DNA of 64,000 nt from Acinetobacter venetianus RAG-1 = CIP 110063 (GCF_000368585.1 NZ_KB849558.1:662722-726721); one strand, 5' to 3'. Positions 18,078 through 27,504 are shown, counted from the first letter of the stretch. Notes: generated from the letters alone by a model not told the origin. Made by a program: numbers and translations.

Positions 18078-18497
18078 TTAAGCACGGTAGCGGAAAAGTG
18101 GCTGACCAAATTGAATGACTTCGCCATTTTTCACTAGAATTTCTTCAATTACGCCACTTTGAGTTGCTTCAATTGGGTTCATGATCTTCATTGCTTCGAT
18201 GATACCAAGCGTTTCACCCGCTGAAACAGTTTGACCTACATTTACAAACGGTGCTTCACCAGGGCTTGGAGCTGCGTAGAACACACCAACCATTGGTGAG
18301 GTTTCTACTGCGCCACGTGGTGTTTTTGCAGCAGGTGCAGCAGGCGCTGTAGCTGTAGGAGCAGCAGCAACTGGAGCAGCATAAACTGGTGTTGGACGAG
18401 TTAATGAGATGGATTGATCACCTTCCTTAACTTCAATCGCCTGTAAGTCAGATTCAATCATCAAGTCGATGAGTTTCTTGATTTTACGGATATCCAT
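18078..18497 (-). CDS. accB: Acetyl-CoA carboxylase, biotin carboxyl carrier protein
   Basis: A 139-residue carrier with an N-terminal helical segment ([12 protein letters not shown]), an Ala/Pro-rich linker (about 45-65) and the C-terminal biotinyl domain. The biotinylated lysine lies in the EAMKIMN motif, and the thumb-like [16 protein letters not shown] segment is present. It accepts CO2 from AccC and passes it to AccAD. The longer reading starting at 18515 adds six residues without family support; the ATG at 18497 with AGGA upstream is preferred. Operon with aroQ and accC. Confidence 0.94.
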   Translation of the reverse strand: MDIRKIKKLIDLMIESDLQAIEVKEGDQSISLTRPTPVYAAPVAAAPTATAPAAPAAKTPRGAVETSPMVGVFYAAPSPGEAPFVNVGQTVSAGETLGIIEAMKIMNPIEATQSGVIEEILVKNGEVIQFGQPLFRYRA

Positions 18498-18524
18498 GAG
18501 TGAGCATTCCTGCAAATGTATAAA

Positions 18525-18974
18525 TTAGTTAGAAGATTGAATTTTTTCGATAGCGTAATCGAGTGCGAAGGAGTAACCCTTAGCACCTAAGCCACAAATC
18601 ACGCCGATGGCTTTATCTGATAAATACGAGTGATGACGAAATGCCTCACGTGCGTGAACATTTGACAAATGAACTTCAATAAATGGAATCGCAACGCCGA
18701 GAAGGGCATCACGTACAGCAACTGAGGTATGTGTTAGCGCAGCAGGGTTGATAATAATAAATTTTACCCCATCGTTTTGCGCTTGATGAATGCGATCTAC
18801 AATCGCACCTTCCCAATTGCTTTGAAAAGTATCTAGGGTTAAAGATGCATTTTGAGCTTGAGCAGTGAGTTGTTGGTTAATATCATCTAAAGTGAGATAA
18901 CCATATACCTCTGGTTCGCGCTTTCCTAGCAAGTTCAAATTCGGTCCGTGAATCACCAAAATGGTTGAGCTCAT
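18525..18974 (-). CDS. aroQ: 3-dehydroquinate dehydratase, type II
   Basis: A 149-residue flavodoxin-like enzyme of the shikimate pathway that dehydrates 3-dehydroquinate. The signature [17 protein letters not shown] carries the active-site Asn and Tyr on the flexible lid; the catalytic His lies in [15 protein letters not shown] and the conserved [11 protein letters not shown](V/L)RDAL strand is intact. The gene lies 27 bases upstream of accB, the arrangement common in many gammaproteobacteria. Confidence 0.95.
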   Translation of the reverse strand: MSSTILVIHGPNLNLLGKREPEVYGYLTLDDINQQLTAQAQNASLTLDTFQSNWEGAIVDRIHQAQNDGVKFIIINPAALTHTSVAVRDALLGVAIPFIEVHLSNVHAREAFRHHSYLSDKAIGVICGLGAKGYSFALDYAIEKIQSSN

Positions 18975-19713
18975 TCAGCCTGCTCCAATTCTAAATCTGC
19001 AAAAGTTTTTTGCAAGATGTCTGCAAAGTTTGCTTATTATGGCACAAAATTCTGCATTTTTTTTATAATTTGTTTTAATCAGTGAAGAAATTTGCATACC
19101 AAGCATGGTGCATATAATGAAAACTTTGCAAGGAATTGGCAATGTTAAAAAATGACAAATTTTTAGATATTTTGCTTTTTGAATATTTTAAACTGAAATC
19201 CCTTATTTCGTAGAGGTGATTTGTGTAACTCGGAAGTCAAAAAAAATGAATTGCTATTTTTAGTGATGATTAGATGTACTAACTGGTGGACTAAATTATT
19301 CATTTTGTAAAAACAATGGAATAGGTAATTAGTCGAATAATTTAAGCATAAATAACTGTTTTTTATGCTTTTAGTTGATGGTTCTTGTTGGCGAGTGAGC
19401 ATTAGTTTTGCACGAGTCATTCTGTTATTTGCGCTCGAATACATGAAATATCCTTATAGTCTTTATGGTTTATACAAGTCTTTATTGTTAATCATTTTCG
19501 ATTCAGGTCGTTGTTTGCTCTTTATTCAATTTGCTGTGCTTAGCGATTGGCAAAAAAGCATGAATTGTGTCATTTCGGGTAGCGATTAATGACATAAAAT
19601 TGTCTGAAAAAGTTAAGTTTAATCATTTAAAATCATTATTACTCAGGACTTGTTGATGATGAATGCATATCATTCTTGATTTTTGAGCTGTCTTTTTACA
19701 AAGACAGCTTTTT
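18975..19713. other. 739-bp gap with a plus-strand terminator and no assigned gene
   Basis: The gap separates the divergent-side start of aroQ from the end of nasS. A 74-codon plus-strand ORF at 19365-19589 has no ribosome binding site or family resemblance and is not accepted. Present are an inverted repeat AAGCATAAA/TTTATGCTT near 19347-19373, a TGTCATT/AATGACA repeat at 19569-19594, and a strong plus-strand intrinsic terminator at 19686-19719. A small RNA is possible. Confidence 0.4.
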
Positions 19714-19719
19714 TTATTT
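19686..19719 (+). terminator. Plus-strand intrinsic terminator without an upstream gene
   Basis: Perfect ten-base arms (19686-19695 and 19700-19709), TTAC loop, then a seven-T run. On the minus strand there is no T-run, so it is not a good terminator for nasS. It implies a plus-strand transcript that ends here. Confidence 0.75.
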
Positions 19720-20751
19720 TGTCATTGAAATTGCAGCAGTGTAAGTATCTAGCAAAAGACAACTAGATGCTTGAATTTCATAGGATTCTGCTCGGTCATT
19801 TGAACTGTTCCACTTTTGCATTTGTTGAAAAAGCCATTCGAAATCACTGTTTTTAGGTTCAGCCGTATTTTGCACAAAATTCCGAATGATATTTTGGATG
19901 GTATAAAACTTTTCAACATGTACATCAGCTGAGCAATTGAATTGTATGACATCAAATTCTGTCAAAAGCTCCCAAACAGGACTGAAATCCTCTAAGACTT
20001 GAAGTTCTCGTTGAGCTTTCAAAATGGCGCTGCTTAATGCAATGAGTGTATTTGGATTCTGAGCAGCCCATTCTTGAGTCACAGCAAGTACTTTATCAGC
20101 GACATTTGGCGCAACTTGTTGACTTGAACAAACGATATGGCTGAGACCTTGTAACTCAGCTTGAGTATTCCAAGGTTCTCCTACACAAAAGCCATCAATT
20201 AAATGATTACTCAGAGCTTCAACCATATACGGAGGTGGTAAGGTTTTCACTTTGATCGTATGGGCAAGTTCTGCATCAGCAAGTGCTAACCATTCTCTCA
20301 AACAATAATGATGGATCGAATGTTTGAATACATGCGCTAAAGACACTGGATTTTGCTGTTTGATATAACCAACCAATTTGTTTGCAGTAACTTGTGCAGA
20401 GTCTTGCTTTTGTATGTCGAGTTCAAAACATAGTTTTTGACTTAAGCTAATAAATGCACGGTTTTCACTTAAAACTAAAGGTGTTTGTAAAGGGATGCCA
20501 ATTTGATCTGCACCGATTGCAGCAGCAGGTAACATTGCGGATAAACAATGTGCAGCATCTAATAAGCCAAAGGCAAGACGGTCACGGAGACTTGCCCACG
20601 ATGCTTCTTTGACTAATGTGACCTCTAGCCCAACTTCTTGGAAAAAGCCTCGATGTTTTGCCCACAATAACGCGGCACAATCAAGCAAAGGAATATAACC
20701 AAGTTGCAATTCGGTTTTTTCTAAGTTTCCTAATTCAACTGAATGGCTCAT
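19714..20751 (-). CDS. nasS: NasS-type nitrate/nitrite sensor (NrtA/CmpA-like)
   Basis: A 345-residue protein of the NrtA/CmpA periplasmic-binding fold without a signal peptide, so it is cytoplasmic. Family marks are LQLGYIPLLDCAALLWAKHRGFF at the N terminus, LDAAHCLSAMLPAA, and DGFCVGEPWNTQA. NasS binds nitrate or nitrite and holds the antiterminator NasT inactive in their absence. It follows nasT directly, stop and start almost touching, and the pair diverges from the nitrate assimilation operon, which is the classic arrangement. No ABC transporter partner is nearby, arguing against a transport role. Confidence 0.88.
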   Translation of the reverse strand: MSHSVELGNLEKTELQLGYIPLLDCAALLWAKHRGFFQEVGLEVTLVKEASWASLRDRLAFGLLDAAHCLSAMLPAAAIGADQIGIPLQTPLVLSENRAFISLSQKLCFELDIQKQDSAQVTANKLVGYIKQQNPVSLAHVFKHSIHHYCLREWLALADAELAHTIKVKTLPPPYMVEALSNHLIDGFCVGEPWNTQAELQGLSHIVCSSQQVAPNVADKVLAVTQEWAAQNPNTLIALSSAILKAQRELQVLEDFSPVWELLTEFDVIQFNCSADVHVEKFYTIQNIIRNFVQNTAEPKNSDFEWLFQQMQKWNSSNDRAESYEIQASSCLLLDTYTAAISMTK

Positions 20752-21342
20752 CTATTCATCCTTTATTTGATTATTTAACAATTCTTGGGCATCAAGCAGA
20801 CGACGTGCCATTTCACCAATCGTCATACGATGACTCATTGCATTTTTTCGTAGTAACTGGAATGCAGTATCTTCAGTCAATCCATGCAATTGCATGAGTA
20901 GAACTTTGGCTTTTTCGACATCTTTACGATCTGCAAGTTTAGTTTTTGCATCTCTGAGATCACATTCGAGTTTCTTGTGCTTTTTAAATTGTTCAATAGA
21001 AATATCTAAAATGGTATGCAAACGACTTGGGTCGATACCATCAACGATATAGGCTGTGATCCCCGCATCGACAGCTTGTTTGATGGTGTCTTTATCTGTG
21101 TTTTTGGTGAAGAGGACAGTAGGTAAGTCAAAGTTACTCACACAGCTTTCAATGACATCACGATGTGGGTGATCCATATCAAGTAGAATTACGTCTGCTT
21201 GAAGATGTTCTAACTTAAAAATATTCAGGTGATCGAGTGTAAAGCAAGCAACTACATCAAAGTCATGTTGAATTAAACTGGTCTTAATGTATTCCGCTCG
21301 AGCCTGATCATCGTCAATGAGTGCGATTTTGAGTTTCGGCAT
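20752..21342 (-). CDS. nasT: NasT-type ANTAR antiterminator
   Basis: A 196-residue regulator with an N-terminal receiver domain (IALIDDDQARAEYI, phosphoacceptor-like Asp in DVILLDMDHP) and a C-terminal ANTAR RNA-binding domain (about 135-190: KAKVLLMQLHGLTEDTAFQLLRKNAM followed by the second helix MARRLLDAQELL). ANTAR proteins bind paired hairpins in leader RNA and block termination. The ATG at 21342 begins the canonical receiver strand; the longer frame from 21393 adds an unrelated 17 residues. It diverges from the transporter gene, whose leader is its expected target. Confidence 0.9.
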   Translation of the reverse strand: MPKLKIALIDDDQARAEYIKTSLIQHDFDVVACFTLDHLNIFKLEHLQADVILLDMDHPHRDVIESCVSNFDLPTVLFTKNTDKDTIKQAVDAGITAYIVDGIDPSRLHTILDISIEQFKKHKKLECDLRDAKTKLADRKDVEKAKVLLMQLHGLTEDTAFQLLRKNAMSHRMTIGEMARRLLDAQELLNNQIKDE

Positions 21343-21718
21343 AAGTATAAAGGTCAATCTATAGATATGAGCACATGAATGTGCCGTAAGCATTGTTTTT
21401 GAAGCAATATTAGTGCCATAAAGAAATTCTTATTCGGTGCAATTCCTTTATAGACTTGTTGTTTATGCGCTTTATTGTATCGCTGCTTTTGTGATGATGA
21501 AATGAAAATCGATGTTGGAATCCTTAAAAGATGGATTGTGTATCTTTATGGTGCAAAAAAAGAGTTTTTTTGAAGCATAGATGAGGATGCAATAAAACAG
21601 GTCATTATTCATAGTGCATGATGTTAAAGCATGTTTTAGCATTTGTAGAGACGATGATATTTTAAAAAAATATAATAAAAACAATTCCTTAATATTTTAA
21701 TTAAAAATTAATTGTGAG

Positions 21719-21736
21719 TTGGCATAGCACTTGCTT
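21719..21736 (+). promoter_or_regulatory. Sigma-54 promoter of the nitrate assimilation operon
   Basis: TTGGCATAGCACTTGCTT contains GG at 21721-21722 and GC at 21733-21734 with exactly ten bases between, matching TGGCAC-N5-TTGC. Transcription would start near 21746, about 115 bases before the transporter ATG. Activation by NtrC (encoded at 53-54.6 kb) is the natural expectation. Confidence 0.85.
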
Positions 21737-21746
21737 ATTTAATCTC

Positions 21747-21825
21747 AGTCAAAGACGACTTTTTAAAATTGTAAGACGGCCAACGATGTCCGATCTGATC
21801 GGTTTGTTAACACAGCTTGATGTGT
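21747..21825 (+). promoter_or_regulatory. Structured leader of the nitrate operon, candidate ANTAR target
   Basis: The leader begins with AGTC-AAAGAC-GACT (21747-21760): a hairpin whose six-base loop has A first and G fourth, the ANTAR-target pattern. Two more hairpins follow: CCGATC-T-GATCGG (21790-21802) and ACACA-GCTTGA-TGTGT (21810-21825); neither has the A/G loop pattern. The second required ANTAR hairpin and a U-run terminator are not evident, so this call is partial. Confidence 0.4.
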
Positions 21826-21861
21826 CGACAAAGCAGTATACGTTCAGTATGGGAGATGGCA

Positions 21862-23214
21862 ATGTCTTTAGATTTATCGGCGAAAAAGGCCACATCAATT
21901 AAGCTCTTTAGCTTTTCCGCACCAGCGATGCGAGCGTTTCACCTCAGTTGGCTTGCATTCTTTGTTTGTTTCTTTGCTTGGTTTGCTTGCGCACCGTTGA
22001 TGCCAGTCATTGCAGGTGAATTTCATTTAACCAAAGATCAAATCGCGAATATCAATATTGCAGCAGTTACGATCACGATTCTTGTTCGTTTGATTGTTGG
22101 ACCGCTGTGTGACAAATATGGCCCACGTAAAACGTATACCGCTTTATTACTAATTGGCAGTATTCCTGTCTTTGGTGTTGCAGCAGCGAATAGCTATGAA
22201 TCGTTCTTATTCTTTCGTTTACTGATCGGCGCAATTGGCGCGAGCTTCGTAATTACTCAATATCATACCAGTGTCATGTTTGCCCCAAATGTTGTGGGCA
22301 CTGCAAATGCCGCATCAGCAGGTTGGGGTAATGCGGGTGGTGGTGCGACACAAGCGATTATGCCGCTATTGCTTTCTGCTTTGGTGATGTTTGGTGTTGA
22401 GCAAGCGATGGGTTGGAGAATTGCACTGCTTGTACCGGGTGTGATGATGCTGATTGTCGGTGTACTTTACTGGAAATTTACTCAAGACTGTCCTCAAGGT
22501 GATTACAAAGAGCTTCGTGCCCAAGGTGTTGTGGTGGGTAGCGACAAAAAGGGCGGTCTTGCAATCTTGATGCATGCAGCACGTAACTACCGTGTATGGA
22601 TTCTTTTCTTCTCTTATGCAGCATGCTTCGGCATAGAAATCTTTATTCATAACATTATTGCGATGTACTACGTAGATCATTTCAGTTTTGGTTTAAAAGA
22701 AGCAGGTTTAGCGGCGGGTATCTTTGGTTTACTTGCACTATTTGCTCGAGCGCTCGGCGGTATCCTTTCAGATAGAGTCGCACTTAAAAAAGGTTTGGAT
22801 GGACGTACTAAAGTTCTATTCCTTCTCATTTTAGGCGAAGGCTTATTCCTCATGCTGTTCTCTCATATGAATAGCGCAGCACTTGCAATCTTGAGCATGA
22901 CTATATTTGCACTGTTTACCCATATGGCATGTGGTGCAACCTATGCATTGGTTCCTTTTATTGATCGTGAAGCACTTGGTGGTGTTGCAGGCATTATCGG
23001 GGCAGGTGGAAACGTGGGAGCAGTTGCAGCAGGTTTCTTATTGAAAGGAATGCTCGATATTCAAACTTGTTTAATGGTTTTAGGTGGCTTGGTGGTGGTA
23101 GCAGCGAGTTCTGTCATGCTGATCCGATTTTCGGTAGAGCATAAAGAAAAAGAACAACGCTTATTCGAACAAGCAGTGTTAGAACGCGGCACAGAACAAA
23201 ACAGCGCAGCTTAA
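21862..23214 (+). CDS. Nitrate/nitrite MFS transporter (NarK/NasA type)
   Basis: A 450-residue, 12-helix transporter of the nitrate-nitrite porter family. Marks are FFVCFFAWFACAPLMP in helix 1 with the conserved Phe/Pro positions, the RLIVGPLCDKYGPRKTY motif with the substrate-binding Arg, and the nitrate signature segments SAGWGNAGGGATQ and GAGGNVGAVAAG. It would bring nitrate (and perhaps export nitrite) for the operon below. The reading can be extended to 21817, but GGGAG at 21851-21855 fits the ATG at 21862. It leads the nitrate assimilation operon behind a sigma-54 promoter. Confidence 0.9.
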   Translation: MSLDLSAKKATSIKLFSFSAPAMRAFHLSWLAFFVCFFAWFACAPLMPVIAGEFHLTKDQIANINIAAVTITILVRLIVGPLCDKYGPRKTYTALLLIGSIPVFGVAAANSYESFLFFRLLIGAIGASFVITQYHTSVMFAPNVVGTANAASAGWGNAGGGATQAIMPLLLSALVMFGVEQAMGWRIALLVPGVMMLIVGVLYWKFTQDCPQGDYKELRAQGVVVGSDKKGGLAILMHAARNYRVWILFFSYAACFGIEIFIHNIIAMYYVDHFSFGLKEAGLAAGIFGLLALFARALGGILSDRVALKKGLDGRTKVLFLLILGEGLFLMLFSHMNSAALAILSMTIFALFTHMACGATYALVPFIDREALGGVAGIIGAGGNVGAVAAGFLLKGMLDIQTCLMVLGGLVVVAASSVMLIRFSVEHKEKEQRLFEQAVLERGTEQNSAA

Positions 23215-23241
23215 CCCAGATTAGATTTTAGGAGAAACACA

Positions 23242-25788
23242 ATGAAATTAGTGATGATTGGTCACGGTATGGTGGGGCATAAATTCATCGAAGCCATCTT
23301 AGAAAAAGCTGATGATGAATTAGAAATCACAATTCTCGCTGAAGAACCACGTATTGCATATGATCGCGTTCATTTGACTGAATACTTCTCTGGTAAATCA
23401 GCAAAAGATTTGTCACTTGCTCGTTTCGATTTCGCGGATGCACATGGTATTGATTTAAGACTAAATACAAAAGCAATTGCCATTGATACAGCAGATCAAA
23501 CGATCACTACCAGCATGGGTGATGTGATTAGTTACGATAAGTTGGTTTTAGCAACAGGCTCTTATGCTTTCGTTCCTCCAATTGATGGTAATGATCGCGA
23601 AAACTGTTTTGTATATCGTACCATTGAAGATCTAGACGCAATTCGCGAAGCGAGTTTGAATGCTAAAACAGGTGTGGTAATCGGTGGTGGTTTGCTCGGT
23701 CTAGAAGCAGCAAAAGCATTACGCGATTTAAACTTAGAAACGCATGTGGTTGAGTTTGCACCGCGTTTAATGGCTGTTCAAATCGATGATCTAGGCGGTA
23801 AAGTTTTACGTCGTAAAATCGAAAACCTAGGTGTTAAAGTTCATACTCAAAAAGCAACTTCATCGATTGAGGCAGGTAGTGAAGCGACGCATGTGATGAA
23901 GTTTGCTGATGGCAGTGAACTTGAAACTGATGTGATTTTATTCTCAGCAGGTATTCGTCCACGTGATGAGTTGGCACGTTCTAGCGGCTTAGCAATTGGT
24001 GAGCGCGGTGGTATTAAAATCAATGATTATTGCCAAACTTCAAATGACAACGTGTATGCGATTGGTGAATGTGCGCTTTGGGATAATAAAATTTATGGTT
24101 TAGTTGCACCGGGTTATGACATGGCTCGTATTGCAGCAAAACATATCCTTGCCGAAGAAACACATAGCTTCGCGGGTGCCGATATGAGCACTAAATTGAA
24201 GTTAATGGGCGTAGATGTAGCTTCGGTTGGTGATGCGCACGGTATGACACCAAACTCACTAAGCTATTTCTTTGCTGATGAAGATGCATTGGTTTATAAG
24301 AAAATTGTTGTTGATGCTGATAAGACGAAACTGTTAGGTGCTGTACTGGTTGGTGATGCGAAAGAATATAACGACCTTTTGCAAATGATGTTGAATGGTT
24401 TGGCACTGCCTGAAACGCCTGAAAGTTTGATCATGCCAGGCTTTGCTGATTCTGGTGCGAAAGCAGGCGGTAGTGGCGTTGATTTACTTCCAGACAGTGC
24501 AACGATTTGCTCATGTAATAACGTATCTAAAGCGGATATTTGCCAAGCGATTTGTGATGGTTCAACTTCACTCGGTGCTTTAAAGAAATGTACTAAAGCT
24601 GCAACAGCATGTGGTGGTTGTGCGCCGTTGGTGACACAAGTTTTAAAATCTGAGTTACAACGTCAAGGTGTAACCGTTAATAACCATGTGTGTGAGCATT
24701 TCCCATATTCACGTCAAGAGATTTATCACTTAGTACGTGTCAATGAAATCAAAACATTTGATGATTTGATTCAACAACATGGTCATGGTCTAGGTTGTGA
24801 TATTTGTAAGCCAATGACTGCCAATATTTTAGCATCATGCTGGAATGACTTTGTATTAGAACCAAGCCACGCGGGTCTACAAGACAGTAACGACTACTAC
24901 TTGGGGAACATTCAAAAAGATGGTTCTTATTCAGTTGTTCCGCGTATGGCGGGTGGTGAAGTCACACCAGATGGCTTGATTGCCGTGGGTCAAATTGCCA
25001 AAAAATATAACTTATACACCAAAATTACAGGTGGTCAACGTGTCGATTTATTCGGTGCGCAACTACACGAGTTACCATTTATTTGGGAAGAGTTAAATGC
25101 TGCTGGCTTTGAATCTGGTCATGCTTACGGTAAATCATTACGTACGGTGAAATCATGTGTCGGTAGTACGTGGTGTCGTTATGGTGTGGATGATTCTGTC
25201 GGTTTAGCGATTGAATTAGAAAATCGTTATAAGGGCTTACGTTCACCTCATAAATTGAAAATGGCGGTGTCAGGCTGTACTCGTGAGTGTGCTGAAGCAC
25301 AAGGTAAAGATGTTGGTGTGATTGCAACTGAAAAAGGTTGGAATTTATATGTCTGCGGTAATGGTGGTATGAAACCGCGTCATGCAGAGCTTTTGGCTTC
25401 TGACTTGGATACTGAAACTTTGATTCGCTATATCGACCGTTTCTTTATGTTCTACATTCAAACCGCGGATCGTTTACAACGTACCAGTGTATGGCGTGAC
25501 AATATGGAAGGTGGCTTAGATTATCTCAAAGCGGTGATTGTTGAAGATTCTTTAGGACTTGCTGAAGAACTTGAAAACCGTATGTCGCATGTGATCGGTA
25601 CCTATCAAGATGAATGGCGTACTGCCGTTGAAAATCCTGAGATCCGTAAACGTTTCCAAACTTATATCAATGCGAGTGCGGAGCAACAAGCCGATCCATA
25701 CATTCAATTTACAGAAGTGCGTGATCAAATTCGCCCACTAAATGAAGCTGAACGTTCAGTTGATCGTATCCCAATGGTTGAAGCATAA
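23242..25788 (+). CDS. nirB: Assimilatory nitrite reductase [NAD(P)H], large subunit
   Basis: An 848-residue cytoplasmic enzyme that reduces nitrite to ammonium, essentially the same length as E. coli NirB. Domains in order: FAD/NAD(P)H reductase (about 1-400; GHGMVGHKF, GGGLLGLEAA, ECALW), a BFD-like [2Fe-2S] domain (about 415-470; CSCNNVSKADIC and CGGCAPL), a ferredoxin-like nitrite/sulphite reductase half-domain (about 545-620) and the siroheme/[4Fe-4S] domain. The cluster cysteines are C639 and C645 (SCVGSTWCRYG) and C679 and C683 (SGCTRECAEA). AGGAG precedes the start. The operon lies directly behind the transporter. Confidence 0.95.
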   Translation: MKLVMIGHGMVGHKFIEAILEKADDELEITILAEEPRIAYDRVHLTEYFSGKSAKDLSLARFDFADAHGIDLRLNTKAIAIDTADQTITTSMGDVISYDKLVLATGSYAFVPPIDGNDRENCFVYRTIEDLDAIREASLNAKTGVVIGGGLLGLEAAKALRDLNLETHVVEFAPRLMAVQIDDLGGKVLRRKIENLGVKVHTQKATSSIEAGSEATHVMKFADGSELETDVILFSAGIRPRDELARSSGLAIGERGGIKINDYCQTSNDNVYAIGECALWDNKIYGLVAPGYDMARIAAKHILAEETHSFAGADMSTKLKLMGVDVASVGDAHGMTPNSLSYFFADEDALVYKKIVVDADKTKLLGAVLVGDAKEYNDLLQMMLNGLALPETPESLIMPGFADSGAKAGGSGVDLLPDSATICSCNNVSKADICQAICDGSTSLGALKKCTKAATACGGCAPLVTQVLKSELQRQGVTVNNHVCEHFPYSRQEIYHLVRVNEIKTFDDLIQQHGHGLGCDICKPMTANILASCWNDFVLEPSHAGLQDSNDYYLGNIQKDGSYSVVPRMAGGEVTPDGLIAVGQIAKKYNLYTKITGGQRVDLFGAQLHELPFIWEELNAAGFESGHAYGKSLRTVKSCVGSTWCRYGVDDSVGLAIELENRYKGLRSPHKLKMAVSGCTRECAEAQGKDVGVIATEKGWNLYVCGNGGMKPRHAELLASDLDTETLIRYIDRFFMFYIQTADRLQRTSVWRDNMEGGLDYLKAVIVEDSLGLAEELENRMSHVIGTYQDEWRTAVENPEIRKRFQTYINASAEQQADPYIQFTEVRDQIRPLNEAERSVDRIPMVEA

Positions 25789-25799
25789 GGAGAATCAAA

Positions 25800-27419
25800 A
25801 TGACCAATTTAAAAGATATGAATATGCTTCCAAATGATCAATGGGTAGATGTATGCCATCTGAGCGATATTACACCGAATACAGGTGTAGGTGCTTTGAT
25901 TGAAGGGCAATCCGTTGCTTTATTCCGTGTTGGAAATGAAAACCGTATCTACGCATTGAGTAATAAAGATCCATTTAGCCAAGCGAATGTCATGGCTCGC
26001 GGTATTATTGGTGATCTACAGGGCGAGCGCGTGATTGCATCACCAATTTATAAACAGCATTTCAGTCTAGCAACTGGGCGTTGTTTGGAAGATAAAGATC
26101 AAAAACTTTTAGTGTTCCCGACTAAAATTGAAAATGGTCGTGTGTGGGTCAACCCGATACCACAAAAGACTTACATCACCAATAATGGAACATCACAAGA
26201 TAAATTAAAATTGGTGTTGATTGGCAATGGTTTAGCAGGTATGCGCTGTCTTGAAGACTTGTTAGATATGGCACCTGATCGTTATGAAGTGACCGTGATT
26301 GGTGAGGAACCATGGGGTAATTACAACCGTATCATGTTGTCACCAGTGCTTTCAGGTGAAAAAACCATTGATGACATTATGTTGCATCCACATGCATGGT
26401 ATAGCGATAAAGGAATCAAATTTATTGCGGATGATCCTGCGGTGAAAATTGACCGTACCCGTAAGATTGTACATACAGAGAAAGGTGAAAGTGTTGATTA
26501 TGATCGCTTGATTATTGCAACAGGTTCATCACCATTTATTCCTCCAGTCCAAGGCGTGGATTTAAAAGGTGTGATTAGCTTCCGTGATATTTACGATGTC
26601 AATACCATGATCGAGTATAGCCAAAGCAAGAAAAATGCAGTGGTGATTGGTGGAGGTTTACTTGGTCTCGAAGCAGCGTATGGTTTGGTACAACGTGGTA
26701 TGAACGTGACTGTATTGCATCTGATGGATCGCATTATGGAACGTCAGCTTGATAGCCGTGCGAGTGGCATGTTACGTCATAGCATTGAGCAAAAAGGCAT
26801 TAAAATCATGACTGAAGCGAATACTGAAGCTTTGATCGGTAAAGATGGTCATGTCAGCCAAGTTCGTTTGAAAGACGGTACAGTACTAGACGCTGATTTA
26901 GTGGTGTTTGCGGTGGGTATTCGTCCAAATATCGCATTAGCACAAAGTGCAGGCTTACGCTGTAACCGTGGTATTTTAGTTAATGACACCATGCAAACTT
27001 TTGACCCAAGTATCTACGCGGTAGGTGAGTGTATTGAACACCGTAATCAAACTTTTGGTTTGGTTGAACCGTTGTGGGGACAAGCATTTATCTGCGCAAC
27101 ACATCTTGCAGAGCATGGCAGCTTGACGTTCAAGTCTCCAACCGTACCGACACAGTTAAAAGTCAGTGGTGTGGATGTGTTCTCGGCAGGAAATTTTGAG
27201 CCGAAAGAAGATTATGAAGACATCATTTTGAACGATGAAAAACGTCAAATTTACAAACGAATTATCATTCAGAAAGATCATGTGATCGGTGCGGTGCTGT
27301 TTGGTGATACAGAAGATGGTATGTGGTATGCCGATCTGATTGCCGATCAAACACCGATTTCAGGTTTTAGAAATAAATTGTTGTTTGGTAAAGATTTTGC
27401 AATGAAAAAAGCAGGTTAG
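25800..27419 (+). CDS. NirD-like domain fused to an FAD/NAD(P)H reductase
   Basis: A 539-residue fusion. Residues about 12-115 match NirD, the small subunit of nitrite reductase, with a Rieske-type fold that lacks the Cys/His cluster ligands as NirD normally does (ALSNKDPFSQANV, GERVIASPIYKQHFSLATGRCLED). Residues about 135-440 are a pyridine nucleotide-disulphide oxidoreductase like the first part of NirB (LVLIGNGLAGMRCLEDL, IATGSSPFIPP, VIGGGLLGLEAA, VGECIEHR), with a C-terminal domain after. The likely role is to supply the NirD part to NirB and to pass NAD(P)H electrons to the nitrate reductase downstream. It starts 11 bases after nirB and precedes the nitrate reductase gene. Confidence 0.85.
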   Translation: MTNLKDMNMLPNDQWVDVCHLSDITPNTGVGALIEGQSVALFRVGNENRIYALSNKDPFSQANVMARGIIGDLQGERVIASPIYKQHFSLATGRCLEDKDQKLLVFPTKIENGRVWVNPIPQKTYITNNGTSQDKLKLVLIGNGLAGMRCLEDLLDMAPDRYEVTVIGEEPWGNYNRIMLSPVLSGEKTIDDIMLHPHAWYSDKGIKFIADDPAVKIDRTRKIVHTEKGESVDYDRLIIATGSSPFIPPVQGVDLKGVISFRDIYDVNTMIEYSQSKKNAVVIGGGLLGLEAAYGLVQRGMNVTVLHLMDRIMERQLDSRASGMLRHSIEQKGIKIMTEANTEALIGKDGHVSQVRLKDGTVLDADLVVFAVGIRPNIALAQSAGLRCNRGILVNDTMQTFDPSIYAVGECIEHRNQTFGLVEPLWGQAFICATHLAEHGSLTFKSPTVPTQLKVSGVDVFSAGNFEPKEDYEDIILNDEKRQIYKRIIIQKDHVIGAVLFGDTEDGMWYADLIADQTPISGFRNKLLFGKDFAMKKAG

Positions 27420-27504
27420 TCATCTTTGGTTTAGGGGAGTCATCCCCTAAGCTGAAATCGAATATGAAACGCAGTCAGAGATGAAAATAGGTAGAGGGGC
27501 AGTC

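Larger units (their letters stand above)
21343..21861. promoter_or_regulatory. Divergent nasT / nitrate-operon control region
   Basis: About 520 bases with no gene. On the plus side it holds a sigma-54 promoter at 21719-21736 and a leader with several small hairpins. Two GGTGCA half-sites at 21436-21441 and 21550-21555 resemble NtrC half-sites, at distances upstream of the promoter where enhancers act, but a full NtrC dyad is not seen. Confidence 0.55.

Noticed and set aside
18985..19020. Second sigma-54 promoter upstream of aroQ (TGGCACAAAATTCTGC)
   Set aside because: GG and GC are separated by eleven rather than ten bases and the orientation points away from aroQ.
19365..19589. 74-codon plus-strand ORF between aroQ and nasS
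   Set aside because: No ribosome binding site, no family resemblance, and the composition reads like random AT-rich translation. The terminator after it is kept as a separate observation.
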